64,000 nucleotides of DNA from contig NZ_JACDRR010000020.1 in the NCBI RefSeq assembly GCF_013449375.1, positions 62,001 to 126,000 on the forward strand. Direction: 5' to 3'. The notes beneath the pieces are model-generated. The model did no database searches, had not been told where the DNA came from, and saw only the letters and a program-made list of their open reading frames with translations. Below are positions 51,241-62,425 of the stretch, piece after piece (positions within the stretch are counted from its first letter, which is position 1; each line of letters starts with the position of its first letter). Position numbers and translations under genes: made by a program. Origin of the DNA: Pectobacterium sp. CFBP8739 (GTDB lineage: Bacteria; Pseudomonadota; Gammaproteobacteria; Enterobacterales; Enterobacteriaceae).

Positions 51241-52074
51241 TTACCGAGGGTTTGTTTTATTATACGTGTCCCAAAAGGCCATCAATAGCCCGACAACCAG
51301 TCCGGCCACATGCGCCGCGTTCGCGATCGACATACCTAAAATATCGAAATATCCCGCGACCAGCCACAGTAAAGCGAAGGCCATCAGACTGCGCGGCATC
51401 GATAAGTCGCCATCTGGCTCCCTTTCCCCGCGCAGCCAGACGTAGCCCATCAGGGCATAAACTACGCCAGACAGACCACCGAAATGGGTGCCGCTAAACC
51501 AGGACTGCGCCCAGCCGCTCACCAGCGCGGAAACCAGCGTGATGACCAACAACTTTCCGGTTCCCAGCACTTTTTCAACCGGGCCGCCCAGATACCACCA
51601 CCACATCAGATTGAACAAAATGTGCAGCAGGGAAAAGTGCAACAAAGCATGGCTGAACCAGCGCCACACCTCTATCTGTTGTCCCTCAGCCGGGAATGCC
51701 AGCCACGTCATCACGCTCTCATAGCCCGAGATTTGCATCAGGATGAACACCGCGATCGTCACGACCATCAGGGAGAGCGTCAGCGGGCCTGCTTTTTGCT
51801 TCAGCGTTTGCAGGTAAGAGTAACGTTGGTATTGAATACCGGTGTCCATCGATCCGGTTTGCCAACTGGCCGCCAAATAGCGCGGGTTCGTCGGGTCACG
51901 CAGAAAAATCTCCAGCGCTTCCTGAACCTTACCGAGTTGGGTTTCATCCTCCAGCCATAGCTCAGCGTCATGCCCCTGAGGCCGCATTTCCAGATGAACC
52001 TGCTGCGTACACATGTAATCAACAAATGCCTGAGCCAGACGCGGGTTGGAGAGAGCAATAACACGGATTGTCAT
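51241..52074 (-). CDS. glpG: Rhomboid intramembrane serine protease GlpG
   Basis: A 277-residue rhomboid: cytoplasmic N-terminal domain, six TMs, nucleophile Ser in [11 protein letters not shown] and His in [11 protein letters not shown], with [14 protein letters not shown] in the second TM region. It cleaves transmembrane segments. Between glpE and glpR as in E. coli. Confidence 0.95.
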   Translation of the reverse strand: MTIRVIALSNPRLAQAFVDYMCTQQVHLEMRPQGHDAELWLEDETQLGKVQEALEIFLRDPTNPRYLAASWQTGSMDTGIQYQRYSYLQTLKQKAGPLTLSLMVVTIAVFILMQISGYESVMTWLAFPAEGQQIEVWRWFSHALLHFSLLHILFNLMWWWYLGGPVEKVLGTGKLLVITLVSALVSGWAQSWFSGTHFGGLSGVVYALMGYVWLRGEREPDGDLSMPRSLMAFALLWLVAGYFDILGMSIANAAHVAGLVVGLLMAFWDTYNKTNPR

Positions 52075-52140
52075 AACAGGAAGCGCCAGCGAGTGGGGTG
52101 AGTAAGAAACATGATAATAAAAATGCTAATTGTCATGCGT

Positions 52141-52515
<375 letters not shown>

Positions 52516-52647
52516 TCATGGCAACCCGAGGCGTCATTGTAACTCGCCTTCAGCGGCATAAAACCTATGTGACTATAAGGTTATTTATAAAAACAGTGCT
52601 TCACTAGCGCAAAGTGTGACGACAAAACAGCACAACCCCAACCCAAT

Positions 52648-52771
52648 CCCCTAATGCCGATCGTTTAAGCATCGAGATACATGGGGTGGCCACAGGGGTG
52701 AGGCCTCCCTGCGGGAACCTTCCCCTGTGTTTCCCCTAATAACGGGCTTAAGTGACCAGTATTAGCCCAAT
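52648..52771 (+). repeat. Dispersed hairpin repeat, copy C
   Basis: Starts CCCTAATGCCGATCGTTTAA, ends near AAGTGACCAGTATTAG, with CACAGGGG / CCCCTGTG around TCCCTGCGGGA. Nearly the same as copy B (32110-32222) in the same orientation. It lies in the glpE-glpD divergent gap. Confidence 0.85.
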
Positions 52772-52785
52772 ACCCCTTACTTTAA

Positions 52786-52801
52786 TGTGACAATTATCAT
52801 C
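52786..52801. promoter_or_regulatory. Possible CRP site between glpE and glpD
   Basis: TGTGACAATTATCATC: one perfect half-site (TGTGA) with the right 6-bp spacing and a weak second half. glp genes are CRP-activated in E. coli, so position and context fit. Confidence 0.4.
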
Positions 52802-52877
52802 ATATTGTTAGCTTCATCACGCATAAATGTTTTTATTTGGTTAACCATTGGCTGATTTGTTTGTTTTCGATTATTAT

Positions 52878-52897
52878 AATGCTCGAAAACGAACATT
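52878..52897. promoter_or_regulatory. GlpR operator upstream of glpD
   Basis: TAATGCTCGAAAACGAACAT matches the GlpR consensus WATGTTCGWTWWCGAACATW closely and lies about 30 bp before the glpD start. A weaker related stretch (TTTTCGATTATTA) lies just upstream. Confidence 0.75.
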
Positions 52898-52926
52898 TTG
52901 ATTTATTCGAGGGTGGAGGAAGAAGC

Positions 52927-54426
52927 GTGGAAACCAAAGATCTCATCGTTATCGGCGGCGGAATTAACGGTGCAGGCATCGCCGCAGATGCGGCTGGACG
53001 GGGGTTATCAGTCCTGTTGTTGGAAGCGCAGGATCTTGCCTGTGCCACGTCCTCCGCCAGCTCCAAGCTGATTCACGGCGGCCTGCGTTACCTTGAGCAC
53101 TATGAGTTTCGTTTGGTCAGCGAAGCGCTGTCAGAGCGCGAAACGCTGCTGAAAATGGCTCCGCACATTATTTTCCCGATGCGCTTTCGTTTGCCTCATC
53201 AACCGCACCTACGCCCAGCTTGGATGATTCGCATCGGCCTGTTCATGTACGACAACATTGGCAAACGCGTCAGCCTGCCTGCCAGTAAGGGATTGAAATT
53301 CGGCGCAGATTCTGTGCTTAAGCCAGAACTGAAGCAAGGCTTTGAATATTCAGACTGCTGGGTAGACGATGCGCGTCTGGTGGTGTTAAACGCGCAGGAA
53401 GTGGCAAAACGTGGTGGTGAAGTTCGTACCCGCACCAAAGTCACCCGCGCACGTCGTGAGCAAGGCGTGTGGATTGTGGATGCAGTTGATTCACTAACCG
53501 GTGAAACCTTCACCTGGCGCGCCAAAGGCCTGGTGAACGCCACCGGCCCGTGGGTGAAAGAATTCTTTGATGACGGCCTGCAACTGAAATCGCCTTACGG
53601 CATTCGTTTGATCAAGGGCAGCCACATCGTGGTACCAAAAGTTCATAACCAGCCGCAGGCGTACATTCTGCAAAACAAAGATCACCGTATTGTGTTCGTG
53701 ATCCCGTGGCAGGATGACTACTCAATCATCGGTACGACCGACGTGGAATACAAAGGCAATCCACACGATGTGAAGATCGACGATAACGAAGTCGGCTACC
53801 TGCTGGATGTGTATAACGACCATTTCAAACAGCAGTTGACGCGTGACGACATCGTCTGGACTTACTCTGGTGTGCGTCCACTGTGTGATGACGAGTCCGA
53901 TTCTCCGCAGGCAATTACCCGTGATTACACGCTGTCTGTCGATGATGATAACGGTCAGGCTCCACTGCTTTCCGTGTTTGGCGGCAAGCTGACGACGTAC
54001 CGTAAGTTGGCAGAACACGCGCTGGAGAAGCTGCACAAATACTATCCACAAGCGGGTAAAGCCTGGACGAAAGATGCAGTATTGCCGGGTGGTGATATCG
54101 CTGGCACGCGTGATGACTACGCCGCCGCGCTGCGTCGTCGTTTCAACCTGCCGGAATCACTGGCGCGCCGTTACAGCCGCACCTACGGTTCAAACAGCGA
54201 GCTGGTTCTGACCAACGTGAAAGGCCTGAGCGACCTAGGTGAAGATTTCGGTCATGACCTGTATGAAGCGGAGCTGCGCTACCTGGTCGAGAAAGAGTGG
54301 GCCGTCACACTGGACGACGTTATCTGGCGCCGCACCAAGCTGGGCATGCGCCTGAATGACGCACAGAAACAACGTATCAGCGACTGGCTGGCAAACCATT
54401 ACCAGCAGATGGCGAAAGCGGGTTAA
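52927..54426 (+). CDS. glpD: Aerobic glycerol-3-phosphate dehydrogenase GlpD (GTG start)
   Basis: A 499-residue FAD-dependent membrane-associated dehydrogenase oxidising glycerol-3-phosphate to dihydroxyacetone phosphate with quinone as acceptor. The N-terminal FAD site is VIGGGINGAGIAADAAGRG; HGGLRYLEHYEFRLVSEAL and VFGGKLTTYRKLAEHALEKL are family blocks. GTG at 52927 (METKDLIVIGGG) follows GGAGGAAGAAGC; a longer in-frame reading back to 52837 would run through the GlpR operator and is unlikely. Confidence 0.95.
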   Translation: METKDLIVIGGGINGAGIAADAAGRGLSVLLLEAQDLACATSSASSKLIHGGLRYLEHYEFRLVSEALSERETLLKMAPHIIFPMRFRLPHQPHLRPAWMIRIGLFMYDNIGKRVSLPASKGLKFGADSVLKPELKQGFEYSDCWVDDARLVVLNAQEVAKRGGEVRTRTKVTRARREQGVWIVDAVDSLTGETFTWRAKGLVNATGPWVKEFFDDGLQLKSPYGIRLIKGSHIVVPKVHNQPQAYILQNKDHRIVFVIPWQDDYSIIGTTDVEYKGNPHDVKIDDNEVGYLLDVYNDHFKQQLTRDDIVWTYSGVRPLCDDESDSPQAITRDYTLSVDDDNGQAPLLSVFGGKLTTYRKLAEHALEKLHKYYPQAGKAWTKDAVLPGGDIAGTRDDYAAALRRRFNLPESLARRYSRTYGSNSELVLTNVKGLSDLGEDFGHDLYEAELRYLVEKEWAVTLDDVIWRRTKLGMRLNDAQKQRISDWLANHYQQMAKAG

Positions 54427-54441
54427 TTGCTCCAGCCTCTA

Positions 54442-54470
54442 CTTCTCGATCAGGCCTCCTGATCGAGAAG
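54442..54470 (+). terminator. Hairpin after glpD
   Basis: Perfect 13-bp stem CTTCTCGATCAGG / CCTGATCGAGAAG with a 3-nt loop 15 bp after the glpD stop. The following sequence is pyrimidine-rich rather than a pure T-run. Confidence 0.7.
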
Positions 54471-55002
54471 CCTTCCTACTATAAATAGTAGACGTCTAAC
54501 ATCCGCAACATACTCTTATCGCACCCGGTTCCTCGATGAGGATTGAATCTTTTTGATTCGCTCTCTAATTTATTCACCATGAGATTATTTCAATATTAAT
54601 CAATTGGCTTGCTTAGTTTTAGTCCTTTTTTGTGCTATTGACTCTGAAAAAATCTTGTTATCCTTTACGCGTACTTTCTTAAAAGGAATAGCGTCAAAGA
54701 TGCCACATGGAACGTTTTCATTACTCTTCACACCGCTTCAACCCTGCAACCTTATTGTCTCCCACGACGTGAACACACCGACTCTCTGCTCAACCTAAAT
54801 GTTTTGCGCTTTTCATACACGCTGCGTTTTTAGCCAACATGGCATCTTATCAACGTAACGCCTTATCAACATAAACGTTGGCGTGAGCAGACTCAGACCA
54901 CAGCTCAGGTTTTCATTTTAATCAGGATAGCGACGTGCCGCTCCGGGAGAACCCGAGGCGTGCGGTAGCCATGGCAACGGCGAAGGAAGAAGGAGAGGAC
55001 GG
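54471..55002. other. Non-coding leader region of the T6SS island
   Basis: About 530 bp with no supported gene. Two 9-bp direct repeats CTTATCAAC occur 16 bp apart (54846 and 54862). I searched for a sigma-54 type TGGCAC-N5-TTGC element and found none convincing. Confidence 0.5.
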
Positions 55003-56973
55003 GTGGCAAACAGTACAGGATTACAGTTCACCGTAAAGGTCGGTGCCCTGGAAGCAGGCACTTTCGCGGTGGTGGATTTCAGGCTGGATGAAGGGCTGAG
55101 CCGGCCTTTCAGTCTGTCTCTGGGTCTGGCGAGCGCGTTGCAGGATGTGGATTTCGGCGCGGTGCTGGACCAGCCGTGCGAGCTGATGATTTGGTATGAA
55201 GGCGAACTGAAGCGTCGGCTCAGCGGGATTGTCAGTGGCTTCACGCAGGGCGATACCGGATTTCGGCGCACGCGCTATCAGATGGAAGTCCGTCCGGCGC
55301 TGTGGCGGCTGGGATTACGCACCAACGCCCGTATCTTTCAGGCGCAGAAGCCGGAAGCGATTATCGGTGCGCTGCTGGAAGAAGCCGGGATTACCGACTA
55401 CGCCTTTGCGTTGCGTAACGAGCACGCAGTGCGCGAATACTGCGTGCAGTATCGGGAAAGTGATTTAGCCTTTATCACCCGGCTGGCCGCTGAGGAGGGA
55501 ATGTACTTCTTCCACGAATACGAAGAGGGAAAACACCGCGTGGTGTTTGCCGACGATGCGGGTGCGCTGACCAAAGGCCCCGAGCTGTTCTTCAATCTGG
55601 CGACGCAGGGACTGAGTGAAGGCGAATATGTCCGGCGTTTCCACTACGCAGAGCGGGTGAGCACATCGGACGTGGAGCTGAAGGACTACAGCTTCAAGAC
55701 GCCAGCTTACGGGCTGTCGCACAAGAAGATGAGCGGCGAGCTGGCGCATCAGCGTGAAAGCTATCAGCACTACGACTATCCGGGTCGCTATAAGCAAGAC
55801 CCGAGCGGTAAGGCATTCAGCGGCTACCGGCTGGATGCGCTGCGCTCAGGGGCGGTAACGAGCGAAGGGGAATCCAACTGCGCCGGGCTGATGCCGGGTA
55901 ACACCTTCACGCTGACGGAGCATCCGAATACGACGTTGAATGCGGTGTGGCAGACGGTGAGCGTGACGCACGTCGGGCAGCAGCCGCAGGCGCTGGAAGA
56001 GGAAAGCGGCGGCGAACCGACGACCATGAGCAACAGTTTTGCCGTGGTGAAAGGCACGACGACATGGCGCGCAGCCATGCCCTACAAACCGATGGTGGAC
56101 GGCCCGCAAATCGCCACCGTCGTCGGCCCGACGGGGGAAGAAATCTACTGCGACCAGTATGGTCGGGTAAAACTGCAATTCCCGTGGGATCGCTACGGTG
56201 CGAGCAATGACCAGAGCTCCTGCTGGGTGCGCGTCAGTCAGGGCTGGGCGGGCGGCCAGTACGGCATGATCGCCATCCCGCGTATCGGCCATGAAGTGAT
56301 CGTCAGCTTCCTTGAAGGCGATCCGGATCAGCCGATTGTGACCGGGCGTACTTTCCACGTCACCAATCCGTCCCCCTATCCGCTGCCCGCTAACAAAACG
56401 CGCACCACGCTTCGCTCCAAGACTCACAAAGGCAAAGGATTTAACGAACTCAGCTTTGAGGATGCGACCGATAACGAAGAGATCTTCCTTCACGCCCAGA
56501 AAAATATGGCAGTGCGGGTGCTCAATTCCAAAGATGAGCGCGTGGACTATAACCGCACAACAAGCATCGGACATGATGAAGAGCTGGTGGTCGCCAACGA
56601 TCGTAAAGTCACGGTAGAAGGCAATCAGGATCACAAAACCACAGGCAATCATTTATCGCTGACCGAAGGCGATCGGGGCACACAGGTTAAGGGCGATCTG
56701 ACGCAGAAAATCAGCGGCGTATTCAGCGTGGACAGCAACGGTGATCTAACGCTGCAAAGCGGCAGCAAATTAACGCTAAGAGTCGGAGGCAGCTTTGTGG
56801 TTATCCACGCCGGCGGGGTGGACATCAAAGGACCGGCGATTAACCTGAACTCAGGCGGCAGCCCGGGCGATGTGGCACTCCCTGCCGATCCGGCGATATT
56901 GAAAGCGGCCGCTGCCGCAGGGACGATGTTTGTCGCGCACTGTCCGGCAAAGGAGAAAGAAAACCGTGAGTGA
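55003..56973 (+). CDS. vgrG: Type VI secretion spike protein VgrG
   Basis: A 656-residue VgrG. The N-terminal gp27-like part (about 1-380) includes [22 protein letters not shown] and [28 protein letters not shown]; the gp5/OB part has [16 protein letters not shown] and [26 protein letters not shown]; a beta-helix needle follows to about 620. No extra C-terminal toxin domain is seen. GTG start with GGAGAGGAC upstream. It overlaps the DUF4123 gene by 8 bp, so its effector is loaded by that adaptor. No structural T6SS genes are in the window. Confidence 0.95.
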   Translation: MANSTGLQFTVKVGALEAGTFAVVDFRLDEGLSRPFSLSLGLASALQDVDFGAVLDQPCELMIWYEGELKRRLSGIVSGFTQGDTGFRRTRYQMEVRPALWRLGLRTNARIFQAQKPEAIIGALLEEAGITDYAFALRNEHAVREYCVQYRESDLAFITRLAAEEGMYFFHEYEEGKHRVVFADDAGALTKGPELFFNLATQGLSEGEYVRRFHYAERVSTSDVELKDYSFKTPAYGLSHKKMSGELAHQRESYQHYDYPGRYKQDPSGKAFSGYRLDALRSGAVTSEGESNCAGLMPGNTFTLTEHPNTTLNAVWQTVSVTHVGQQPQALEEESGGEPTTMSNSFAVVKGTTTWRAAMPYKPMVDGPQIATVVGPTGEEIYCDQYGRVKLQFPWDRYGASNDQSSCWVRVSQGWAGGQYGMIAIPRIGHEVIVSFLEGDPDQPIVTGRTFHVTNPSPYPLPANKTRTTLRSKTHKGKGFNELSFEDATDNEEIFLHAQKNMAVRVLNSKDERVDYNRTTSIGHDEELVVANDRKVTVEGNQDHKTTGNHLSLTEGDRGTQVKGDLTQKISGVFSVDSNGDLTLQSGSKLTLRVGGSFVVIHAGGVDIKGPAINLNSGGSPGDVALPADPAILKAAAAAGTMFVAHCPAKEKENRE

Positions 56974-57862
56974 GATAACACGCTGGGCAATAGTGGATGC
57001 AGCGGTAGAGCCTGAATTATTTTCGATGCTGGAACAATTAGATCCACCCCATGCCAGTTTATACGCGGAGCCAGTACCGGAAGATATTGGGCGATTGGCA
57101 CCGCACCTGGTGCAGGTAGATGACAGGGTCTTTCACTGGCTGAATCGAAGGAAAACACCTTGGGGTATCTTGTTGGAAACAACGTCTGAGATGAAAGTAT
57201 TGCGGCAACACTTGCGTAAATATCTACATGTACAGATCCCCAATGAAGAAAAACCTGTATTTTTCCGTTTTTATGATCCGAGAAATATTTGGTCTTTTTG
57301 CGATGTGATGACGGAGTGGGAACTGTTCTGCTTCATGGGGCCAATCGAAAAAATCATGACCATTTATGATGGAGTACTACGAGAAGAGACGTTTAATTCC
57401 GTTCGTGCTCAGTTTCCTCTCACAGCTAAGAGCAGGATGAAACTTCTAAAATTTAGTCAATCACAACTTGATGTTCTCAATAACTACTCCGAAGTGAGAT
57501 ATATTGATGAGGTTTTTTCTAAAATACTTGTTAAATATAAAGAAAAAATACATCACATTTCTCACAGCAGTAACCAAAGTGATCCTGAAAAGGATTTTTA
57601 TTTCTATAAAGACTCTCAGGAAAACTCGACAACTTTCTCAGTAAAACATATTGTCAGTGAGTGTTATTATTTTTGTAAAGAGCATAACATTAATGATGAC
57701 CGCTCAATTCGTGAGTTAATTCATTTGTTAATAGAAAAGGATTATTATTCATTAGAACAAGCCCCTGAATTTTGGCGGGATTCTTTGCTCCGTGAAGAAT
57801 TACCTGGTTACTATCGTGTTAGTAATTTATTAAAAGATGTTCTAGATGAATATTCTGCTTGA
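56966..57862 (+). CDS. DUF4123 T6SS effector adaptor/chaperone
   Basis: A 298-residue protein with an N-terminal DUF4123 domain ([30 protein letters not shown], then [11 protein letters not shown]-like [15 protein letters not shown]). DUF4123 proteins bind a VgrG tip and deliver a specific effector. The GTG at 56966 overlaps the VgrG stop region; AAGGAG lies upstream. The first about 70 codons have ordinary GC content, whereas the rest is strongly AT-rich, as if the effector-specific half had been exchanged. I do not recognise the C-terminal part. Confidence 0.85.
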   Translation: MSEITRWAIVDAAVEPELFSMLEQLDPPHASLYAEPVPEDIGRLAPHLVQVDDRVFHWLNRRKTPWGILLETTSEMKVLRQHLRKYLHVQIPNEEKPVFFRFYDPRNIWSFCDVMTEWELFCFMGPIEKIMTIYDGVLREETFNSVRAQFPLTAKSRMKLLKFSQSQLDVLNNYSEVRYIDEVFSKILVKYKEKIHHISHSSNQSDPEKDFYFYKDSQENSTTFSVKHIVSECYYFCKEHNINDDRSIRELIHLLIEKDYYSLEQAPEFWRDSLLREELPGYYRVSNLLKDVLDEYSA

Positions 57863-57873
57863 GAGGGATAGGC

Positions 57874-57927
57874 ATGACTGGAGCATCGTACTTATCCACG
57901 GTTGAGTGGGCGTATAAAGTGCGGTAA
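57874..57927 (+). pseudogene. 17-codon orphan reading frame, possible effector N-terminal remnant
   Basis: ATGACTGGAGCATCG... reads MTGASYLSTVEWAYKVR then stop, preceded by GAGGGATAGGC, a good ribosome binding site. It stands where an effector gene would begin after the adaptor. It may be the leftover 5' end of an older effector gene or a leader; evidence is only position, signal and compositional break. Confidence 0.3.
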
Positions 57928-57976
57928 TTTTGACGAAAGGACTTGTGTCTTTCATTCTATCATATAGGGATATGTA

Positions 57977-58348
57977 ATGAATAAATCATCTACTATTGGC
58001 ATCTTTTTAATACCCACATTTATTTGGTTATCACTATCATTTGTATATGCTTTTTTTTGTGGTGATAGGGATGTGGATACGTATTTTTTTAATAGCTGGG
58101 ATTTTGCCGCATGGATTATTTTTGCAATCTACAAAATAATTTGTAGTGTTGTTTCCATCTTTTTTTTCTTAATAATGAAAAAATATTATATCGTTACAAT
58201 GACAATCATTATTTTTATGTTTTCTATTACAGCCACAGATTTTGATTACATATATTCATCTTTATTTTTTATTATTATGTTAAGCATTCCACTCTTTGGT
58301 TCATTGACCTTACGGTATCTGCGTAACAAACAGGCTCATCATGAGTAG
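57977..58348 (+). CDS. Small four-helix membrane protein, candidate immunity protein
   Basis: A 123-residue very AT-rich gene encoding about four transmembrane segments (near 7-29, 41-67, 70-88 and 92-114). It lies between the T6SS adaptor and the putative effector. Membrane immunity proteins guard against periplasmic effectors in many T6SS islands, so this is a reasonable guess; such genes usually follow rather than precede the effector. No known domain recognised. Confidence 0.6.
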   Translation: MNKSSTIGIFLIPTFIWLSLSFVYAFFCGDRDVDTYFFNSWDFAAWIIFAIYKIICSVVSIFFFLIMKKYYIVTMTIIIFMFSITATDFDYIYSSLFFIIMLSIPLFGSLTLRYLRNKQAHHE

Positions 58349-58551
58349 GCCAGCGATGGGGACAATGAACATTAATGCAGTTCATTAGGAATTCTTAAAA
58401 TAATCATTTCACATCAAACTCAACCAATTAGATTTCTCATCTGTAATTTTTAGACATGGCATCGTTAAAAAATGAAAAAAAATTATTACTTATAGGTATT
58501 TTACCAGGATAATTTCATATTAGAAGAATTGAAATAAAAAGGAATTTTAAT

Positions 58552-59442
58552 ATGCACCCTGAAAATAAAACTGAAGAATTACTCGAGTATATTTCAAAAA
58601 AAGATTCTTTAACTGTAGAACAAAAGAAACAAGAAATTGAAAAATTTGCACATCCTGATAAAAATTCGAATTATAATGCTGGTCAAGCTTGCGCCACATG
58701 CCCGCCATCCCATGCCAGAAAAGAGTTTGTAGATGAGCTTATTAACTCTTTAGAATCTAGATATGCTGTCACTATTTATACCGCTTACCCAGGAACGCCT
58801 TTAAATGATAACGATGGAAAACCAGAATTTAAAGAAGGAAAAAGAGTCGTATCTGAAGCTGGTCATATGTGGTTAGAGATATCTAAAATTCAAAAAAACA
58901 ATATTAACACTTCAAAGTCTTATGGCTTTGCACCAAAAAAATCAGGAATTACAGGTGCTGGATCAGTCACAGACAAAGATACTCATCATTATGAAAACCC
59001 CTATTACAGAAGAAAAATAGAAATAAAAAAAGACCAATACAATAGATTAAAAGAATTTGGAGACACCGCAACCAAGGAATCTGAAAAATATTTCGATCTT
59101 TATTATAACGGAGCAACAAATAGTTGTATCGATTTCACATGGCAAGCATTACGCCACGCAGGATTAATTCCAGAAAGTACATGGAATGATTTTAGTCGTT
59201 ATAATAAGGAGAAGAAAAAAGCAGGCAAATTTGACGGCGATCTTAAGGTCATTAATAACATTCCACATATAAAATCTATTCCCACACCATTTCCTGATAG
59301 TGAATTAAACTCAGAGAAATATAACCAAAAACCAGATAGAACAATGCTGCAATGGATTTTATCTAAAAATGATGACGATAAAAATGGTGATAGTGTCGAA
59401 GTTGCCAACAGGAAACACGACAGCGCGCCCAACCATGTTTGA
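58552..59442 (+). CDS. Putative T6SS effector, permuted papain/NlpC-like hydrolase
   Basis: A 296-residue AT-rich protein. GHMWLEIS (His105) comes first and NSCIDFTWQALRHAGL (Cys192) later, with a polar spacer and PYYRRKIEIKKDQYNRL between. The His-before-Cys order and the helix after Cys are what permuted NlpC/P60 or LRAT-type papain-like enzymes show; relatives cut peptidoglycan peptides, lipids or proteins. No signal peptide, as expected for T6SS cargo. It lies between VgrG/DUF4123 and PAAR. ATG with AAAGGA upstream. Enzyme class is inference from motif order. Confidence 0.65.
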   Translation: MHPENKTEELLEYISKKDSLTVEQKKQEIEKFAHPDKNSNYNAGQACATCPPSHARKEFVDELINSLESRYAVTIYTAYPGTPLNDNDGKPEFKEGKRVVSEAGHMWLEISKIQKNNINTSKSYGFAPKKSGITGAGSVTDKDTHHYENPYYRRKIEIKKDQYNRLKEFGDTATKESEKYFDLYYNGATNSCIDFTWQALRHAGLIPESTWNDFSRYNKEKKKAGKFDGDLKVINNIPHIKSIPTPFPDSELNSEKYNQKPDRTMLQWILSKNDDDKNGDSVEVANRKHDSAPNHV

Positions 59443-59531
59443 CAACTACAGATAAGCTGAAAAAACAACGCTGAGCCTGAATGGGCAAATCGTATTTGCA
59501 ACAGAAAGTACCCTACGAAAAGGAACGCAAT

Positions 59532-59798
59532 GTGGGTAACGCAGTTAAATTAGGCGATAGCGACACGGGGCATGGGAGCCATCCACCGACACCTGTCGCA
59601 GCGGGTTCATCAACGGTTAAGGTTGATGGCTTGCCATTGGCTCGTCAGGACGATCCTCTGGTTCCTCACGGTCATAGTAGGAGCATCAGCGGTGGCTCAT
59701 CCAGTGTGTTCATTGATGGCAAACCCGCGGCTCGTTCTGGGGATGGAGTAAGTTGTGGTGGCGTGTTGATTGGTGGAGGAAGCGTGAATATTGGCTGA
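59532..59798 (+). CDS. PAAR-domain T6SS spike tip protein
   Basis: An 88-residue PAAR protein: GDSDTGHGSHPPTPVAAGSS, VKVDGLPLARQDD, HGHSRSISGGSSSVFIDGKPAARSGD and VSCGGVLIGGGSVNIG, forming the zinc-bound cone that caps VgrG. GTG at 59532 (AGGAA upstream) gives the typical PAAR opening; an in-frame ATG at 59481 would add 17 unrelated residues. Confidence 0.9.
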   Translation: MGNAVKLGDSDTGHGSHPPTPVAAGSSTVKVDGLPLARQDDPLVPHGHSRSISGGSSSVFIDGKPAARSGDGVSCGGVLIGGGSVNIG

Positions 59799-59836
59799 TA
59801 CACTCCAAATACACGGCTCTCCCCCAACCTTAGTAA

Positions 59837-59869
59837 ACAGGCGCTCATTGAACGCCTGTTGTCTTTTTA
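59837..59869 (+). terminator. Terminator closing the T6SS island
   Basis: AACAGGCG / CGCCTGTT stem, 9-nt loop, followed by GTCTTTTTA. Confidence 0.85.
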
Positions 59870-59902
59870 AAAATTAACTCTCAATTGAGAGGTCTTCTCT
59901 CA

Positions 59903-62350
59903 TCACAATCGTATCGGTTTGATATTCCAGATATCTTCTGCATATTCGCCAATGGTGCGGTCAGACGAGAAATAGCCCATGTTGGCAATATTCTGGACGG
60001 CACAGCGCGCCCATTCGTCCTTGTTCTCATACAGTTCATCCACCCGATCCTGGGTATCCACATAGCTACGATAGTCCGCCAGAAGCTGGTAGTAATCACC
60101 AAAATTCACCAGTGAATCAAACAGATCGCTGTAACGTCGGCTGTCATCAGGGCTGAAGACACCTGTAGTAATTTGCGTCAGCACGCGGTGTAGCTCTTCG
60201 TCCTGATCGTAATATTGCCGTGGGTTGTAGCCATTCTGACGCAGCGCTTCGACCTGCTCGGCCGTGTTGCCGAAGATGAACATATTCTCTTCGCCAATAT
60301 GTTCCAGCATTTCAACATTCGCCCCATCCAGCGTGCCGATCGTCAGTGCACCGTTCAAGGCAAACTTCATATTACTGGTGCCGGAGGCTTCCGTACCCGC
60401 CAGCGAGATCTGTTCAGAAAGATCCGCCGCTGGGATGATAATCTGTGCCAAACTCACACTGTAGTTCGGGATGAAGACCACTTTCAGCCGATCGTGCACG
60501 CTCGGATCGTTGTTGATCACCTTCGCGACGTCGTTGATCAAGTTAATAATGTGCTTCGCCATGTAATAGGCTGATGCGGCTTTACCCGCAAAAATGACGA
60601 CACGCGGCACACGCTCGACCTCGGGATCATCCTTAATGCGGTTATAGAGTGTGATGACGTGCAACACGTTCAGCAGCTGCCGCTTGTATTCGTGAATACG
60701 CTTAATCTGCACATCAAACAGCGATTCCGGGTTAACCACAATATTCAGGTTTTCCGCCATATAGGTCGCTAAACGCACCTTGTTATTCAGCTTCACCTTA
60801 CGAATTTTCTGCACAAATGCCGGATAATCGATGTGCTGTTTCAATTCGCTCAACTGACTCAGATCGGTGCGCCAGTTGTGGCCTATGGTGTCGTCCAGCA
60901 GTTTGGAGAGTCCAGGGTTAGCCAATCCCAACCAACGACGTGGTGTTACGCCATTGGTTTTATTGCAGAATCGATTAGGGAAAAGACGGGAAAAATCGGC
61001 AAACAGAGACTGCACCATCAGATCCGAGTGCAGCTCCGATACCCCATTGACCTTATGGCTGGCGACCACAGCTAGCCACGCCATACGGACTTTACGCCCG
61101 TGGTTTTCATCAATAATGGACACCCGTGCCAGCAGATCGTTGTCATTGGGAACTTCTTTCTGAACGTATTCCAGAAAATGTTCGTTAATTTCGAAAATCA
61201 ATTGCAGATGGCGCGGCAGGATTTTACCCAGCATGTCGACAGGCCAGGTTTCCAGTGCTTCCTGCATCAGCGTGTGGTTGGTGTAGGAGAACACTTTCCT
61301 CACCACGGTCCACGCCTCTATCCACTTGAATTTATGCTCATCGATCAGCAAACGCATCAGCTCAGGGATGGCCAGCACCGGATGCGTATCGTTCAGGTGG
61401 ATGGCGAATTTCTCCGCCAGATTGTTGTACGTTTTATGCATCATCCAGTGGCGATTCAGGATGTCCTGTACCGTGGCGGAAACCAGGAAATACTCCTGAC
61501 GCAAACGCAGCTCGCGGCCAGAATAGGTGGAATCATCGGGATACAACACGCGCGATACGTTTTCTGAGTGGTTTTTATCCTCTACCGCCGCAAAATAGTC
61601 GCCCTGATTGAATTTACCCAGATTGATTTCGTTACTGGCCTGCGCGCCCCACAGACGCAGTGTATTGGTGGCATCGGTATCGAAACCGGGAATAATTTGG
61701 TCGTACGCACAGGCAATAACCTCTTCCGTTTCCAGCCAGCGCACTTTTTTGCCTTCTTGCTGAATACGTCCACCAAAGCGCACTTTGTAGCGCGTACTGT
61801 GGCGCGGGAACTCCCACGCATTACCGTATTCCAACCAGTAGTCCGGCGATTCTGCCTGCCTGCCGTTAACAATATTCTGCTTGAACATGCCGTACTCATA
61901 GCGAATACCGTAACCTCGCCCCGGCAGCGCCATCGTCGCCAACGAATCCAAGAAGCAAGCCGCCAGACGCCCCAAACCACCGTTGCCTAAACCGGGATCG
62001 TTTTCTTCCTGTAGCAGATCGTCCAGTTCCAGCCCCATACCATCCAGCGCCGCTTTCAGATCGTCATACAACCCCATCGCCAGCAGCGCATTCGACAACG
62101 TCCGTCCCAGCAAAAATTCCATCGACAGGTAATAGACCTGCCGCACATCCTGAGAAAGCTGTGCACGATTCGAGCGCAACCAGCGCTCTACCATCCGGTC
62201 ACGCACGGCCAGCAACGTGGCATTCAGCCAGTCATGCTTATTTGCAATGGAAGGATCTTTCCCCACGCTAAACATGAGCTTGTAAGCAATAGAGTGTTTC
62301 AGCGCTTCCACACTGAGCGTTGGTGAAGTATAGATAAACGGCGAGTTCAT
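59903..62350 (-). CDS. glgP: Glycogen phosphorylase
   Basis: An 815-residue phosphorylase, the same length as E. coli GlgP. PLP lysine in [23 protein letters not shown] and the glycogen-phosphorylase blocks are intact. It degrades stored glycogen to glucose-1-phosphate. The ATG at 62350 matches [19 protein letters not shown]. Last gene of the glgBXCAP order. Confidence 0.95.
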   Translation of the reverse strand: MNSPFIYTSPTLSVEALKHSIAYKLMFSVGKDPSIANKHDWLNATLLAVRDRMVERWLRSNRAQLSQDVRQVYYLSMEFLLGRTLSNALLAMGLYDDLKAALDGMGLELDDLLQEENDPGLGNGGLGRLAACFLDSLATMALPGRGYGIRYEYGMFKQNIVNGRQAESPDYWLEYGNAWEFPRHSTRYKVRFGGRIQQEGKKVRWLETEEVIACAYDQIIPGFDTDATNTLRLWGAQASNEINLGKFNQGDYFAAVEDKNHSENVSRVLYPDDSTYSGRELRLRQEYFLVSATVQDILNRHWMMHKTYNNLAEKFAIHLNDTHPVLAIPELMRLLIDEHKFKWIEAWTVVRKVFSYTNHTLMQEALETWPVDMLGKILPRHLQLIFEINEHFLEYVQKEVPNDNDLLARVSIIDENHGRKVRMAWLAVVASHKVNGVSELHSDLMVQSLFADFSRLFPNRFCNKTNGVTPRRWLGLANPGLSKLLDDTIGHNWRTDLSQLSELKQHIDYPAFVQKIRKVKLNNKVRLATYMAENLNIVVNPESLFDVQIKRIHEYKRQLLNVLHVITLYNRIKDDPEVERVPRVVIFAGKAASAYYMAKHIINLINDVAKVINNDPSVHDRLKVVFIPNYSVSLAQIIIPAADLSEQISLAGTEASGTSNMKFALNGALTIGTLDGANVEMLEHIGEENMFIFGNTAEQVEALRQNGYNPRQYYDQDEELHRVLTQITTGVFSPDDSRRYSDLFDSLVNFGDYYQLLADYRSYVDTQDRVDELYENKDEWARCAVQNIANMGYFSSDRTIGEYAEDIWNIKPIRL

Positions 62351-62425
62351 AATATTCATTCCCAAGTGAGTGTTACCCTACCCTGTCGTTTTCAGGTTGC
62401 ACGCCGATGACGCGCAACGAGAAAA

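Noticed and set aside
54604-54798. 64-codon open frame before vgrG
   Set aside because: No ribosome binding site, no recognisable motif, and it starts from a weak codon in AT-rich leader sequence.
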